64,000 nt of DNA, taken from NCBI RefSeq assembly GCF_051020985.1, contig NC_134999.1, forward strand, positions 17,427,660 through 17,491,659, given 5' to 3'. Position numbers and translations under genes: made by a program. The notes under the pieces were generated by a model. The model worked only from the letters and a program-made list of their open reading frames with translations, searched no databases and had not been told where the DNA came from. Positions 34,997 through 46,788 of this stretch are shown here, in pieces. Within the stretch, counting starts at the first letter, position 1; each line of letters begins with the position of its first letter. This stretch comes from Nomia melanderi. Lineage: Eukaryota; Arthropoda; Insecta; Hymenoptera; Halictidae.

Positions 34997-35242
34997 GTGC
35001 GTTCGAGGTCGTTGACCCAGCTGGACGCTCTAGGCAGCAGCATGCTGGACACGGGGGAGCACCATCTGGGGAGTGGTCCCCCGCAACAGCAACCCCATCA
35101 GCTTCACCACCATTACCAGCCGCAACAGTTACAGCACCACCCCCAAAACGTAGAAAGTAATCCGCGTTTTTTGGTGCCCAGCGCGGCGTCCATCGAGAGC
35201 ACGCATCAGAACCGCACCAGGCACAAACTCTCACGGTCACAG
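34997..35242 (+). CDS. Internal exon 1: Ser/Gln/His-rich linker of a PLEKHG5/GEFmeso-like RhoGEF
   Basis: The exon follows a pyrimidine-rich tract ending TTGCAG and is followed by the donor GTTAGT. It is 246 bases, 82 codons, phase 0 at both ends, open throughout. It opens with VRSRSLTQLDALGSS, has a Gln/His-rich low-complexity stretch at residues 28-50, and ends with a basic segment, TRHKLSRSQ. The RSRSLTQLD start looks like a typical serine-phosphorylation linker. No folded domain is visible. Its phase joins cleanly to the exon at 48902, whose peptide begins just before a Ras-binding-like domain, so I place it as the N-terminal linker of the same protein. The intron after it is 13,659 bases. 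A reversed family A element ends about 70 bases before the acceptor. The product name depends on the downstream exons; this exon alone is not diagnostic. The true N terminus is not in view. Confidence 0.75.
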
Positions 35243-35440
35243 GTTAGTGCGTTAATGAACAATCTAAAATAATTACTCGGTGTATGCATACCCATTTACA
35301 GCGAATTCAGAGCTACCTCAATTAACGCTGATACGATGTAACACAGTACTAGTTAGCGAAAACTGGTGATTGAATATGAAATGACAAATTAAAGTGAATT
35401 GCAATTATTTGACATATGACATCAGTTAACGCTGTTTCGT
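35243..35440. other. Start of 13.7-kb intron, no element recognised
   Basis: Donor GTTAGT then AT-rich intronic sequence. Confidence 0.6.
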
Positions 35441-35645
35441 TCAACACGTCGAATGCCGTGGGGTCACCGGTGACCCTAATCAAAGCGAATTATTATAGTT
35501 CACTCAATTAAACGATGATTATTTGAAAACATTCCTATATTACAAATAATGCTACCTTAAAGTGCAATAATAATGCAATTCAATCGAATGATTCGATATT
35601 GCATTTTTTCCATTTCAAATATTTTTTTCTATGAAATGGAAACGA
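35441..35645 (+). mobile_element. Family E MITE, right end lost
   Basis: TCAACACGTCGAATGCCGTG then the palindrome GGGGTCACCGGTGACCC. Confidence 0.8.
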
Positions 35646-35713
35646 ATGACGTTCTGGTGATCCCTTGGTTTATAATGTGAAATGACGGTCGGGGGAAAGA
35701 TTTAAATTTGAAT

Positions 35714-35960
35714 CTAACACGTTGAATGTCATGGGTCATCGGTGACCTTCAACCAAATCGAATTACTGTAGATCATTCAATCAAGTGATGATTATTTAAA
35801 AACATTTCTATATTCTAAATAATGCTACCTAACGTGGTGACATTCAGCTAGCTCAAAGTGCAATAATAATGCAATTCGATCGAATGATTCGATACTTGAT
35901 TTTTTCCATTTCATGTACAATATTTTTCTCTAAGAAATCGTAAGGTATTCAACGTGTTAA
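35714..35960 (+). mobile_element. Family E MITE
   Basis: CTAACACGTTGAATGTCATG, GGGTCATCGGTGACC, right end GTATTCAACGTGTTAA. Confidence 0.88.
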
Positions 35961-36567
35961 CTCGTTGTTTCCTACGAATGTATCGTGAGCGTTGATCGAG
36001 GTACCACCGTACATGACGTGTCATTGTCATTCGCCCCAATTTTCGGATTTTCGTGCATCCGAATATTACTACCAGCCGTAATTCATCGCCGAATGTTTTC
36101 ACAACGGCACAATGGAGCATAAGGGACAAAGAAATCCGTTCTAATTCGCGGTTGCAACAATTAAAAGCTGGCCTAATTTCGGTAGGAGCCGACGGTGCTT
36201 ATGTAACCTTTACATTCCCGGGCTGTTGTCGGATCAATAACGGCAAACAATCCCGCACGTGCCGGTAAAGAAATTAATCTTGCCGTCTGGCTATGAGGAT
36301 ACCTATATCACTCGCGAAGAAAGTGGAGCAACTAGACGAAAGTTCGGCCGAGATCGATTCGCCGGCTGAATTAATAAAATTCTTTCGTTTCATAGGTATC
36401 ACCGTTGAACCGCGTGGTTAGACCTGCGAACGTTTATCTGTAATTTCGCGGGGACACCGTGAAACTTTCGCTTTCCCACGAACTCCGTGACACAGATTGC
36501 GTAACCGTGGCACGATCACTGATGAACTCGACCGTCTCCTTTCTCTAACGCAGCTAGAGTCTCTGAC
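35961..36567. other. GC island in intron, no gene recognised
   Basis: Moderately GC-rich with short open frames lacking domains. Confidence 0.4.
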
Positions 36568-36960
36568 AGCTTCTTTCGATCCAATCATCTTCTTATTACC
36601 TCGAAAATAGTTTAACATTAGAAAAAAATAGGATAATACTATTGCGTTATATTTTAAAACATTCAAATATCTACAGCTGAAAAACTCCAACTTCTTTTGA
36701 TCCAATCAGCTCATTACCTCGAAAATAGTTCATCATTAGGAAAGAATAGAATAAAACTATTATATTTACAAAATTCAATCGCTTCGAAAATAGTTCAGCA
36801 TTAGAAAAGAATACGATAAAACTATTGTATTACATTTACAGCTGAAAAACTCCAACTTCTTTCGATCCAATCATCTCATTACCTCGAAAATAGTTCATCA
36901 TTAGAAAAGAATAGAATAAAACTATTACACGTACAAAATTCAAATATCCACAGTTTAAAA
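36568..36960 (+). repeat. Tandem repeat, about four ~100-120-base units
   Basis: TTACCTCGAAAATAGTTCAT or variants recur four times, with AACTCCAACTTCTTTCGATC at three of the unit starts. Confidence 0.88.
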
Positions 36961-38086
36961 ACTCAAAAAATAATGCCCCTTCTCCTCAACTTCCTCCGCA
37001 AAAATAATACACTTATTCCCAAACAATCCTATAATCACTACCAACTATCATCTTCCGACATCTACAACAACAATACCAACAATTACAACAATATTCCCTC
37101 TTAATCACCGCTTCAACCCGACAAAAATCCTTCAACGCGAAACTCCGTTCTCCGATCGGAATCCTATCGCCTCGTTACCAGAGGACGTTTAAACGAATTT
37201 TTCGCCGGTGGACAGTCCGGTCGCTGGAAAGCTCGCGTCGCGGAGCTTTCGCAGCCGGATATCTATGTCGGCCGAAGGAATTACGGGGGAAAGCTACCCT
37301 CGCGCGGAGTGGCAGGTGTTTGGCGACGATTGGTCGTTTAGCAATTCAAATGGCAGGTTGCAGGGACGGAGCACTCGTTACGCCGTCGCGGGCTCCGATG
37401 TAAATGAGACAATAAAATGTCCACCGTCGCGTCGCGTCGTTCCCCGTGACCCACGTAATACCGACGATTACGAGACGTTTGCGTTCACGACGGAATTAAT
37501 TACCGCGAGCCCCGCCCTTCGGCAACCTGATTTCATTTTTTCTTTCCCACCCTCGACCGGGCCAGGGATCGCTTGATTTCGTTTACCGGCCGTTAGTTTC
37601 AATCTTCCCACCCCCTCGCCGGACGGTTTTCTTTGCCGTCGCTTGTACAGGGTGTCAGGTAACCGAAGGACAGGCTGCGGAAGGGTGACTCGACCGGCGA
37701 AAACATTTTCGTGACCCGAACCAGCCCCCGACTGACCAGTATTTATCGTTTCCACTTTTTGTTAGCATGAAACAGGCGTTCGCGAGGTAAATTCTCATCG
37801 CCGGCTCGATCGGAAATGAAACTTTATGCGAACAAATATTAAACGCACGGATTTTACGGCGTTCCCGTATATACCACTTGTCTGACGATTTACGGTCTTG
37901 TACCACTTGCCGCGAGCTGCACTTCTGGCGAGTAGTGCTTTGGCTCTTTGGAAATCGTTGTTCGACTGCGATTAAATGGAATGTGGTTTATACTGTTTGT
38001 CTGATTAGAGGTACGTTCGTACTACTTGCAATCCTACATTTTTCTCTCGTTTATAATAGTGTAGCATCAACTTATACAATTGAATT
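36961..38086. other. GC island in intron, no gene recognised
   Basis: 37130-37950 is GC-rich. A 122-codon plus frame (37208-37576) lacks splice context and domains. Copies of TACCACTTG(T/C)C occur at about 37873 and 37901. Confidence 0.4.
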
Positions 38087-38177
38087 ACGTTATTATTATT
38101 GCAGGTTTATCTTGTCGAATGCCACTGCATTAGCTAGCATTATTTATAATATAGAGAATTTTTCAAATAATCATAGC
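38087..38177 (-). mobile_element. Family E fragment
   Basis: TTGCAGGTTTATCTTGTCGA and TTCAAATAATCAT match the reversed interior of family E. Confidence 0.6.
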
Positions 38178-38405
38178 TTAACCCTTTGCACTCGAGAGGT
38201 GATCCTCAGTCACCTCTTGATTTGATTTGCAACATTATAAATTCTTATATAATATTAAGCTTTGTATATGGATGGAATATTCGAATAAAATAACTATCCT
38301 TCTTAATTTATATATGTTTCCTTATTAATTAGTTTCAAAGAATATCGTCTGTACATCTTCGGAGAATAGTGAATGTTTCTAGTGAACTTTCGAGTAAAGG
38401 GTTAA
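38178..38405 (+). mobile_element. Family A MITE
   Basis: TTAACCCTTTGCACTCGAG, GGTGATCCTCAGTCACC, right end TTTCGAGTAAAGGGTTAA. Confidence 0.88.
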
Positions 38406-39276
38406 CTCATTATATCACAAAAGAAAGAAAAGATACATTTTATGAATGCAATAATTCCTTAGTTATATAGATTTTTAATTTCGTATACATTTCGAACCAT
38501 TATTTTGACGCAATTGAAACGTCTATATCAAATGTTAATGTCCCGTCTCAAACTTATTCTCCAAACTTACTCCATCTTCGACGCGTTCAAGATTTGTCTG
38601 CGCGAATTCCGCCACCCTGTATATCCCCCGTACCATCCGCTCCTCCACGTTTTCGCAATAACCGGCAACTATTCTCCCGCGGAAATCCGACCGGGTTTAT
38701 TACCCAAGAAATTGGAAAAGTGGATTATCCGACTTGCTGTAACTGCGTTCGGAGGGCGATGATTTCTTTATTTAAGAGGGACACGCCGAGAATTCTTTCT
38801 TGCGGCGCCGGCACCGATAACAAGTTTCCCCGTTGCGTCTCGCCGATAAAGGATCCGTTTCTCGCGCTCCGAGGAATCCTTAAAGGACCGAACCGAACGT
38901 TTTCCGCCGCGCCTCCGCGAATACGTGTATCCCATCTCGCATTCCCTCGTCACGCGGAATGTTGCATCTGCTCCGCGAGTTGTCCGAGGCATTCCTACGG
39001 CTTCTATCGGCGGAAATGTACAGCTAAATCCTCGGGTTTATTTGAGGATCGAGTCCTGCGCAAATATACCAGCATAACCGACGGATAACCTAGTTTTCTT
39101 TTTTATTCTACACGCTTTTAACAGTCCGTGTACGTTTGACGCAGCGCCCGGGAAGATTGATGCAGCGCGTATATCTCCGATTCAATTTCAAGTAAATATC
39201 ATTTCGAAGATTCATAAGGATATTCTGTATCCATCCCCAGTTATTTCGATCCGAACCCTCGGCTGAGAGATATTCC
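38406..39276. other. GC island in intron, no gene recognised
   Basis: 38560-39090 is GC-rich with a 164-codon plus frame (38594-39088) that shows no recognisable domain or splice borders; regarded as chance. Confidence 0.35.
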
Positions 39277-39508
39277 TTAACCCTTTGCACTCCACGTTGT
39301 TTTCTAATCTATCGGTAACTGCGACTAATTTTTATTCCTAGCGAAAATGAGGAATGCTATAACATTTCTTCGATCTATTTTCCATGTTAATACAAAATTT
39401 GCATGTGTGGAAAATCGAATAATTTTAGAGTAGTTTCTTTAAGATTCATTGAAATATTTAATATTATAACTGGTGCAATATTGAAGCCTACAGAGTTCAA
39501 AGGGTTAA
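39277..39508 (-). mobile_element. Family C MITE
   Basis: TTAACCCTTTGCACTCCACG at the left, GAGTTCAAAGGGTTAA at the right. Confidence 0.88.
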
Positions 39509-39538
39509 TTAGAAAATAATAAATATATTAATTAATCC

Positions 39539-39770
39539 TTAAGCCTTAGCACTCTAGGTTGTTTTGTATCCTATCAGCAACTGCAACTAATTTTTATTCC
39601 TAGTGGAAATGAGATATGCTATAACATTTCTTCGATCTATTTTCCTTCTCAGTGCAAAATTTGGATGTGTGGAAAATCGAATAATTTTAGGGTAGTTTCT
39701 TCAAGATTCATTAAAATATTTAATATTATAACCGGTGCAATATTGGAGCCCACAGAGTTCAAAGGGTAAA
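39539..39770 (-). mobile_element. Family C MITE
   Basis: TTAAGCCTTAGCACTCTAGG at the left, GAGTTCAAAGGGTAAA at the right. Abuts family A. Confidence 0.85.
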
Positions 39771-39973
39771 CCTTTTGCACTCGGAAGGTGCCTCTCAGTC
39801 ACTCGATTGGTGCATCGAAATTGTAAAATTTCGTATTTAACATTAAGTCTCGAGTAATCTGTCGATACGTGAAATTTAACGATTCCTCGTTAAGTTTTAA
39901 AAAATGTCATCTATATTTCATAAAAGTAAATTGAATATTTCCAGTGACAAATTTTTGGAGTGCAAACGGTTAA
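39767..39973 (+). mobile_element. Family A MITE
   Basis: TAAACCTTTTGCACTCGGAAG, GGTGCCTCTCAGTCACTC, right end GGAGTGCAAACGGTTAA. Most similar to the copy at 28677. Confidence 0.82.
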
Positions 39974-40300
39974 AATATACTCCACTCGCATTCGTCCTGC
40001 GTTCGACAAGTACACGCTACATTTTTCAATTTTATTGCGCGCAGAGGTTTTTCCAACTAAATTCCACAGTTAACTGTTTAATGATAGTATTGTTACAAGT
40101 AGTTACGAATAATTACTGTTAGCTCTCTTACATCGATATATAAAAGACAACATTGAATTGCAATTTATATTCCCAAACGTGGGAAAGATTTAGGTTCGGG
40201 TCAGAATGGACCCAACATTCGGCAGGATGATGTTAAGGAGCGAGCAAAGAGCAGGCAGAACGAAAGCTGAGCGAGAATCTTCGCGAATCGGGAAATGATA
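39974..40300 (+). repeat. Family H tail plus duplicated segment, copy 2
   Basis: 39974-40083 resembles the second part of family H (CACAGTTAACTGTTTAA). The following ~220 bases match 22147-22375. Confidence 0.8.
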
Positions 40301-40632
40301 CACGTGGCACTGAACGTGTTAACGATAAATAGTTCAAATAAGTGCAACTGCGAAATTAAATCATAGGGCAAGAGGTTAATACGTCGGCTGCCACGAGAGT
40401 TTCAAGCGTTTCGCATCGTTATACTTATTCTCGCATAACAAATGCTATCAGAAATCATTGTTACTAATCTGTTATCATAGTACTCGTATCGCGCTGTTAT
40501 CTGGCTACTTTCAGGTTACCAAATATTGTTTGATAACGTATACAGCTATTCTGAACCGTGTGTCTCTTAAAAATATTTAGTTACAAAAATTACCGTGTAC
40601 ATGTGGTACGCGTGGCACTGAACGTGATTTCA
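40296..40632. mobile_element. Family P and E-like fragments
   Basis: CACGTGGCACTGAACGTGTTAA-type ends occur at 40301-40322 and again, degraded, at about 40609-40629. TTAATACGTCGGCTGCCACG at 40376 resembles a family E start. Confidence 0.45.
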
Positions 40633-41647
40633 ACTGACTCGCATTGCTGTTCAACTATTACCGAATCTCTCACTGATTTCTCAAAGCAGAAGCTCCATAG
40701 CAGGTTATTTCGACCCATGAGCCAGTTCGAGCGCTGATATAGGTTACACCTCGAACACGCGATAGAATCATTGATATATTTCTAACCGGCACAATTTCTA
40801 TGGAAATCGCGGCGCACGGTACAGGCGGCAGAAACATCGTTCCGAATTGAAGTGCGGTGTTCCAGGATAAGCATCTGATACGAACTCGTGCGGCCCCCGA
40901 TCTATTAACAGAAATTTACATTCGGATATCCCGGCGCGACTTTAGAATGTCATTCTTCGAAACGACGACGAGCTTTTCACGGGGAAATGAGATTCGCCGA
41001 TGCGAACGGCCTCCCTTTTTTTCCTCCCGACGCGGCAAACACGACGTTCGCGTACCGCTTTAGCGTTGAATAAAAAAATCTGCGACACCGTCGCGCTAAA
41101 TGCAGCCTGATTCTCCCCCGTCGCCTGGCCGGCAACGGAATTGAAAATACAATTACACGGCGAACGCCTCCGCCCCTCGGATATTATGTTCCGGTACGTT
41201 CGGCTCGAGGGAAACTGCGAGGAGGACGACGTCCTCTCCTCGACCCTCTCCTCGCTATTATTAAGTATTGCGGAATGTCATCAAAGAAAGTGCCTCCGAA
41301 CCCTTCGTTCGACCAAGGACAATGGACAACCGAGGCTTTCGGGGGTAAGCAACGTTCAATGGGAAAGTCAGCGCAGCGCAAAGTTATCGGCGTCGTTGCA
41401 GCTGGCATCGTCAGGTGTCGAAAATGCATTAACATGTTGCGCCGATTTTCAGGTGTTCGATTCGGTGGTGGGATTGTGTAGTTTAAAATTCAATGTTACG
41501 TCTGGGGTAGTTTGGTATGTGTTGTATTGGAGTGAAATGGTTCTGTGATTTTGGGTATGGGTGTGGATTCGTTGCTGGAATATTTGTAAAGGATATTGTC
41601 GAGTGGAAAGGGTTAACATTGTAAATATAATATTGGTTATAGTAGTA
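40633..41647. other. GC island in intron, no gene recognised
   Basis: 40780-41450 is GC-rich with overlapping frames on both strands and no known domain. Confidence 0.4.
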
Positions 41648-41826
41648 ACACGTTGAATGCCGCGCGATTTCGTGGTATAAAATACTTGAAATGGAAAGAA
41701 TATTGAATCATTTGATTGAATTGTATTGTTATTATTGCAGGTTTATATAGCTGAATGTCACTACGTTACTTAGCAGTATTTATAATATAGAAATGTTTTC
41801 AAATAATCATGGTTTAATTGAGTGAA
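41648..41826 (-). mobile_element. Family E fragment
   Basis: AACACGTTGAATGCCGCGCG at the left and reversed family E interior (TTCAAATAATCATGGTTTAA). Confidence 0.75.
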
Positions 41827-41932
41827 CTAGTTATTCGATATAGTAGCTCTAATTGTTTAGTTTTACAGTTGAAATTTGAAGAGTGCTGTAGATGGAGTAC
41901 AGAGGAAATTCTGTTGATGTTATTAACACTGA

Positions 41933-42115
41933 AACTACCGAGCATTTAATATGATTGATAAGATTAACATGTAATTCCTATAAAAATTGTAATAGATTAT
42001 TCTCGGTTTCTTCACTACTAAGCTATTTATTTTCAAAATCATTGCGAATATCCAATGCTTCTAAGACATCAGTAATCCCGAGAGAAACTTGAAGAACTTT
42101 GACACTAGAACTACA
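41933..42115 (-). mobile_element. Family D fragments
   Basis: TTAACACTGAAACTACCGAG starts a D copy. ACACTAGAACTACAGTAACA at about 42102 is another D end. Confidence 0.7.
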
Positions 42116-42175
42116 GTAACAGTTATTTTAAGTGGTTTAAGTTTCTCTTTGTATAAGTTTCAATTGATTATCTAT

Positions 42176-42401
42176 TTAACACTAAAACTACCAGACGGGT
42201 CAAATGACCCATGCCTGATGTCTTCTTTTCGCAATTATTAGAAAAGTAACAAATGTTTCTCCGAGAAGTTATTAAAGAAATTTATTTAGCACTACGCAAA
42301 TTGAATTGTAAATCAATTAAAGTCTGAACAGATGTACTCTTGGAATTGCTGTAGCGAAATTTTCAAAAGTCAATTGAACGGCTCGGTAGTTTTAGTGTTA
42401 A
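42176..42401 (+). mobile_element. Family L MITE with matching empty site elsewhere
   Basis: TTAACACTAAAACTACCAGA, palindrome GGGTCAAATGACCC, right end GGTAGTTTTAGTGTTAA. The sequence on either side, joined at a single TTAA, is found at about 31770-31820. Confidence 0.93.
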
Positions 42402-43224
42402 AATATATTACATAACAATATGATATCTGAGTTTTTCTATGTATAGTGATATAAGTGACCTACTGTCAAAGTTCTTCATGATTTCAATATCTCGCAAGAA
42501 ACACCTTCCTCGAAAGCGAAGGAACACTCTTAAAGTCACGAAAAACACTAAGAAGAAATCCTGAAACGACTGTAACCTCTCAGATCGTGAAAGGATCGCA
42601 TCTATTATAAGGACAATAGAGCCAGCTTAGATCTTATGCAAACGGCCTGAGCAGCCGCCGCTCGTTTACGATAATCTCCCGCGGAATTATCGGCGAGCTG
42701 AATGTTCGAGAGGGTCGAGGGCGGTCTGCGGCAGGAATTGAAACGTTTAAGTCGCCGTTGACTTCCGACGGTTTCCGGTGGAATTCGATTCCGACGGGAA
42801 ATCGAGCCGGCAGACGTCGCGTCCCCGCTAAGACTCTTCCGTTTTCAATTACGAGAAACACAGCAGTGGAACATTCTACTTGTGCTGAGTGTGTTCCGAA
42901 CGTTGAATGCGCTGGACAGGATTTCAATTTTATCAGCCGCCTCTGTTGTTCTGCGTTATGGCTTGTTTGTGTGTGTGTGTGTGGGTATAGGGGTGGATGT
43001 GTGCACTTTGGAAGCTGTTTCAAGGAATGCTACTTGTCTGATCGGATTTCGAGATTTCCTACTTGCCCGACTGGAGATTGAGACATCTCGGTGGTCGGAT
43101 AAGAGGATAGAAAAATTTTATTCGTTCTCGAGTTTTGCCTCTCGTGCCTGATAAGTTTCGATTTATACTACTTGTTCTACAGAGTAACCTGCTTGCTTAG
43201 CGATTAAAAGTAGAACCGAGTACC
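42402..43224. other. GC island in intron, no gene recognised
   Basis: 42600-43180 is GC-rich and holds a short TG repeat (42968-42983) and several copies of the CTACTTGTCTGAT-type motif (43032, 43059, 43172). A 129-codon minus frame lacks domains. Confidence 0.4.
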
Positions 43225-43436
43225 TTAACCCTTTGCGGACGAACGTCGACATTTTGGCGAGGTCAGATGTTCACATTTGCAACACTAAGTCGCAAACAAA
43301 TGATTTAATTACTAAAACAGTTGGAAGTCAGTACGTAGTTTCCCTTTTCCAATTATCTAAGCAATCGATACGTAATTTCGCTTAAACCGCTGACGATTTT
43401 CTACATTTTAAAGAATCTTCGTCTGCAAAGGGTTAA
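43225..43436 (-). mobile_element. Family B MITE
   Basis: TTAACCCTTTGCGGACGAAC at the left, TCGTCTGCAAAGGGTTAA at the right. Confidence 0.9.
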
Positions 43437-43770
43437 ACCTTTTGAAAATGTCTTTATAAAAGTTATATGTGAATTTATTGGTTTTCAATTGATTTATATT
43501 TCAGTTTAGGTATTACTTCTGTAATATAGCTTCTTTAATCATTTCTTAACCTAAACTGTGGAATTTCGTTTGAAAAATCTCTAACTTCGCAGTAAAATAA
43601 AAAAATGATGTGCGTACTGGTCAAACGCAGGAGGAACGTAGGATATATTTTAATGAAAAACAAAAGCGAAGACGAATTACATATTTATCTAAAGAAATAA
43701 AGAATTTATCGTTGAAAGGATTAGTATCGTTTGAAGATTTAAGATGACGTGTATACTAAAAGGTATAGAA
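43437..43770. mobile_element. Family L-like and reversed family H fragments
   Basis: 43437-43549 resembles part of the L element at 57545. 43550-43760 is the reverse complement of family H interior. Confidence 0.6.
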
Positions 43771-44820
43771 ATTTTCACTTAAAATCATTTTTGCAATATT
43801 AGTCGTACATTCTGGATTGTCTTTTCGACTTTTCCAATAACGTAAATCTACGTGGCCTGTCCTTGGAAGTCACAATGGAGAAACATAAATTTACGTGATC
43901 CGTCCATTAAGTGTTAATGGGGCCGGCAACGGGGGAAATTGACAGTTGACTGTGTCGAAATGTCTGTCCTAGCCCTAAACGCGTCCCGTTTTCTGGCGCG
44001 GCCGATAATACAGGTTGACCATAATGTAACCGACCCAATTTGGCAACTATGTTCGCGATGATTTAGTACATTATAGGATGGATTTCTGGGATAACCAACT
44101 TGGGAGTCGTAGTTGGTTTGACATGGAGTGCAATCCGAGGGATGAGAATTATGGAGCGTAACTCGGTTGACGAGTGAATGAAAATTGTGAGTAGTGCAAC
44201 TGTCGTATAATCAGACAAGTATGATAATTGAATTTATTAGAATGAACAGAATTAAATTGAAAGAGCCAATGCTAGTGCGAACACGAGTTAACTCTTGACC
44301 GGTCAACAATGCGTTAAACTTTCCTCGGAATGTTATCGCCGATCGATCCGCGTATCGAACTCCGAGTTCCGCAGGAAACTTTGAATACGCGGAAACAAAG
44401 AAACGCGGAATTCGTACGTTCGGCACGGGCGCGTATTTATTTTTATGGGCGAGGTCGAGTCCGAGGGACGGGACCCCATGGGGGTCGCCTGAAACCGACC
44501 CCTAGCCAGCCGCGTAATCGATACCCGTGCGAACGACACCGTGACGGACCGCGATTATCGATTCGGCGGGTTTAAGTTTCGGACACGGCCGAGGACGTTG
44601 CCGCTCGTCCCTGTCGCCGCTCAAATTCGACGGCGACACGCGTCACGGGCGTCGATCCGCTTGAAATTACGAGACAATCCCGAGAGCAGGAGGATTCGAT
44701 GGGAATCGGATTATTAATAACCACGGATGCGAAGGGAACCGAATTGTTGTCCTTTGGCGGGGAATATTTGTGTAGTCGATTGGTTCGATGAAATGTATCG
44801 AATCAAATTATTTAATAATT
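43771..44820. other. GC island in intron, no gene recognised
   Basis: 44280-44760 is GC-rich. A TTAA-ending segment near 43910 (CCATTAAGTGTTAA) may be another decayed element. Confidence 0.4.
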
Positions 44821-44910
44821 ATGAAATTATTATAATTATTATTATCATTTTATTATTATTATTATTATTATTATTTTATTATTGTTATTATTATTTATTA
44901 TTATTATGAT
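44821..44910 (+). repeat. ATT microsatellite
   Basis: Imperfect run of ATT/TTA triplets over ~90 bases. Confidence 0.9.
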
Positions 44911-45010
44911 TATTTTCTTTGTTTGAAAATTGGCATATTTGGATATGGAATTATGAAATTATATTGAGGACCGATGGTTTTCTCTAAGTTCCGACAACTT
45001 CGATTATTGT

Positions 45011-45168
45011 TTAACCCCTTGTCCTACAACGAGTTAGACTCGTGATGAAGATTTTCAACATGACTCAACAAATATATGTATTACTCAGCTCATTCGAAAT
45101 CAAAGTAAATATTATTCCAGAGAATATTAGACCAGAGATGAGAAATATATTATAGGTCAAAGGGTTAA
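45011..45168 (+). mobile_element. Family M MITE, short
   Basis: TTAACCCCTTGTCCTACAAC, palindrome ACGAGTTAGACTCGT, right end GTCAAAGGGTTAA. Shares TTAA with family A. Confidence 0.75.
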
Positions 45169-45409
45169 CCCTTTGCGCTCGAAAGATGACTCTCAGTCAC
45201 CACTCGATTTGATACAGCAAAACTGTGAAGTAGAATATTTAGTATTCGAAATTAAACATTGTATTACTATGTGAAATATTTAACTAAAATAGCTTTGTTG
45301 TTAATTTATCTGTGAATTATCGTTAAATTAGTTTCAAACAATGTCGCCTGTATCTCGTCAAGAAATGTTGAATATTTCCAGTGAGAAACTTTCGAATGCA
45401 AAGGGTTAA
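45165..45409 (+). mobile_element. Family A MITE
   Basis: TTAACCCTTTGCGCTCGAAAG, palindrome ATGACTCTCAGTCAC, right end TCGAATGCAAAGGGTTAA. Confidence 0.88.
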
Positions 45410-45602
45410 CCCTCTGCACTCGGAGGGCAAGCAATTTAATTCGACAATGAAACTATAAATGTAATGTTCAACTTTGTATAATGCCCCGTGAAATATTGAG
45501 ACAGATAGCTTTGTTCTTTAATGAAATTGATTTCCCTTCGAGTTTCAAAGAATATTCAAAAACTATTAAATATTTCTAGTGAGAAACTACCGAGTAAAAG
45601 AC
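45406..45602 (+). mobile_element. Family A MITE, right end lost
   Basis: TTAACCCTCTGCACTCGGAG at the left. It decays at GAGAAACTACCGAGTAAAAG. Confidence 0.75.
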
Positions 45603-46353
45603 TGAAACAATTACAGTATCCTTAATATTGATATTTAAAGTAATAATAGGAGTATTACACTATCTATTAATTTCTAATTATTATATTATTATCTGATAAC
45701 AATCTTCTTTGAGTCACAAGTGTCGATCGTGACTATAAAATTCCAAATATCCTCTGACATCGTTCGAAACTCAAGTGCATTGCTCCCCGAACGTCTGCCG
45801 AAACGTTTACATCCGTTATGAAAAATTGAATGGCAGCCAAGCTAAAGTTAGTCGGCCCTTGTGAAGTTTATACGGTCCGTAGGTTTCATTAATGCTTCAG
45901 GAACAAACGCGTAATTCACGGCGCGCCGAGATCGTAAATAGTAAGCAAGAAACTTACGGCTATAAATTGCATTAGCTGACCCATATCGAGTTTGGCAGTA
46001 CTCCGAATATTTTTTTCCACTCCGGTGGGTGAATTTTCGGGTAGTTACCTTGTTTCGAGTGGCACGTTAAGAAATTATGGTTATAACAGAAGTGATGTCG
46101 TTTGCGAGCTGACTATACGGCGCCACACCGCTCGCCTTGTTACGGCCGCGGCTATTCTACTGGGCCGGCCACTTACGGACCTACTCTACTTGTCCGCCCA
46201 TATATATGGGATTCTACTGGCAAATGGGTATAGTTCCGCTTCCCTATTGTTCCCGACAGCATAGACTATGTACGACAGTTGCTGAAACTGCTCTATGCGA
46301 CTCGCAATTTATAACTTCTCGAAGGCAGATCATTGTGGCGAATTGAAATTATT
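45603..46353. other. Mixed DNA and GC island in intron, no gene recognised
   Basis: 45820-46330 is GC-rich. A 90-codon plus frame (45992-46264) shows no domain. Confidence 0.4.
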
Positions 46354-46788
46354 TTAACAGGTTGAATGCCGCACGATTTCATGGAAAATACACAAAATGG
46401 GAAAAATCAAATATTAAATCATTCGACTGAATTACTATTTCACGATTTCATGGAAAATACACAAAATGGGAAAATCAAATATTAAATCATTCGACTGATT
46501 ACTATTTCACGATTTCATAGAAAATACACAAAATGGGAAAATCAAATATTAAATCATTCGATTGAATTACTATTTCACGATTTCATGGAAAATACACAAA
46601 ATGGGAAAATCAAATATTATATCATTCGATTGAATTACTATAATTGCACGTCTATCTAGCTGAACGTCACCTCGTTAGGTAGCATTATTGATAATACAGA
46701 AATATTTTCGAATAATCATCGTTTAATTCAGCGAACTAAAGTCGATTTGATTGAGGGTCACCGGTGACCCCCATGGCATTCATGTTAA
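46354..46788 (-). mobile_element. Family E MITE expanded by an internal tandem repeat
   Basis: TTAACAGGTTGAATGCCGCA at the left, GGGTCACCGGTGACCCCC and CATGTTAA at the right. The first interior ~68 bases are repeated four times (46372, 46441, 46508, 46576), lengthening it from ~245 to 435 bases. Confidence 0.9.

Noticed and set aside
38594..39088. 164-codon plus-strand open frame in a GC island of the intron
   Set aside because: Low-complexity Arg/Ser/Pro-rich translation typical of GC-rich noncoding DNA; overlapped by an opposite-strand frame; no splice borders.
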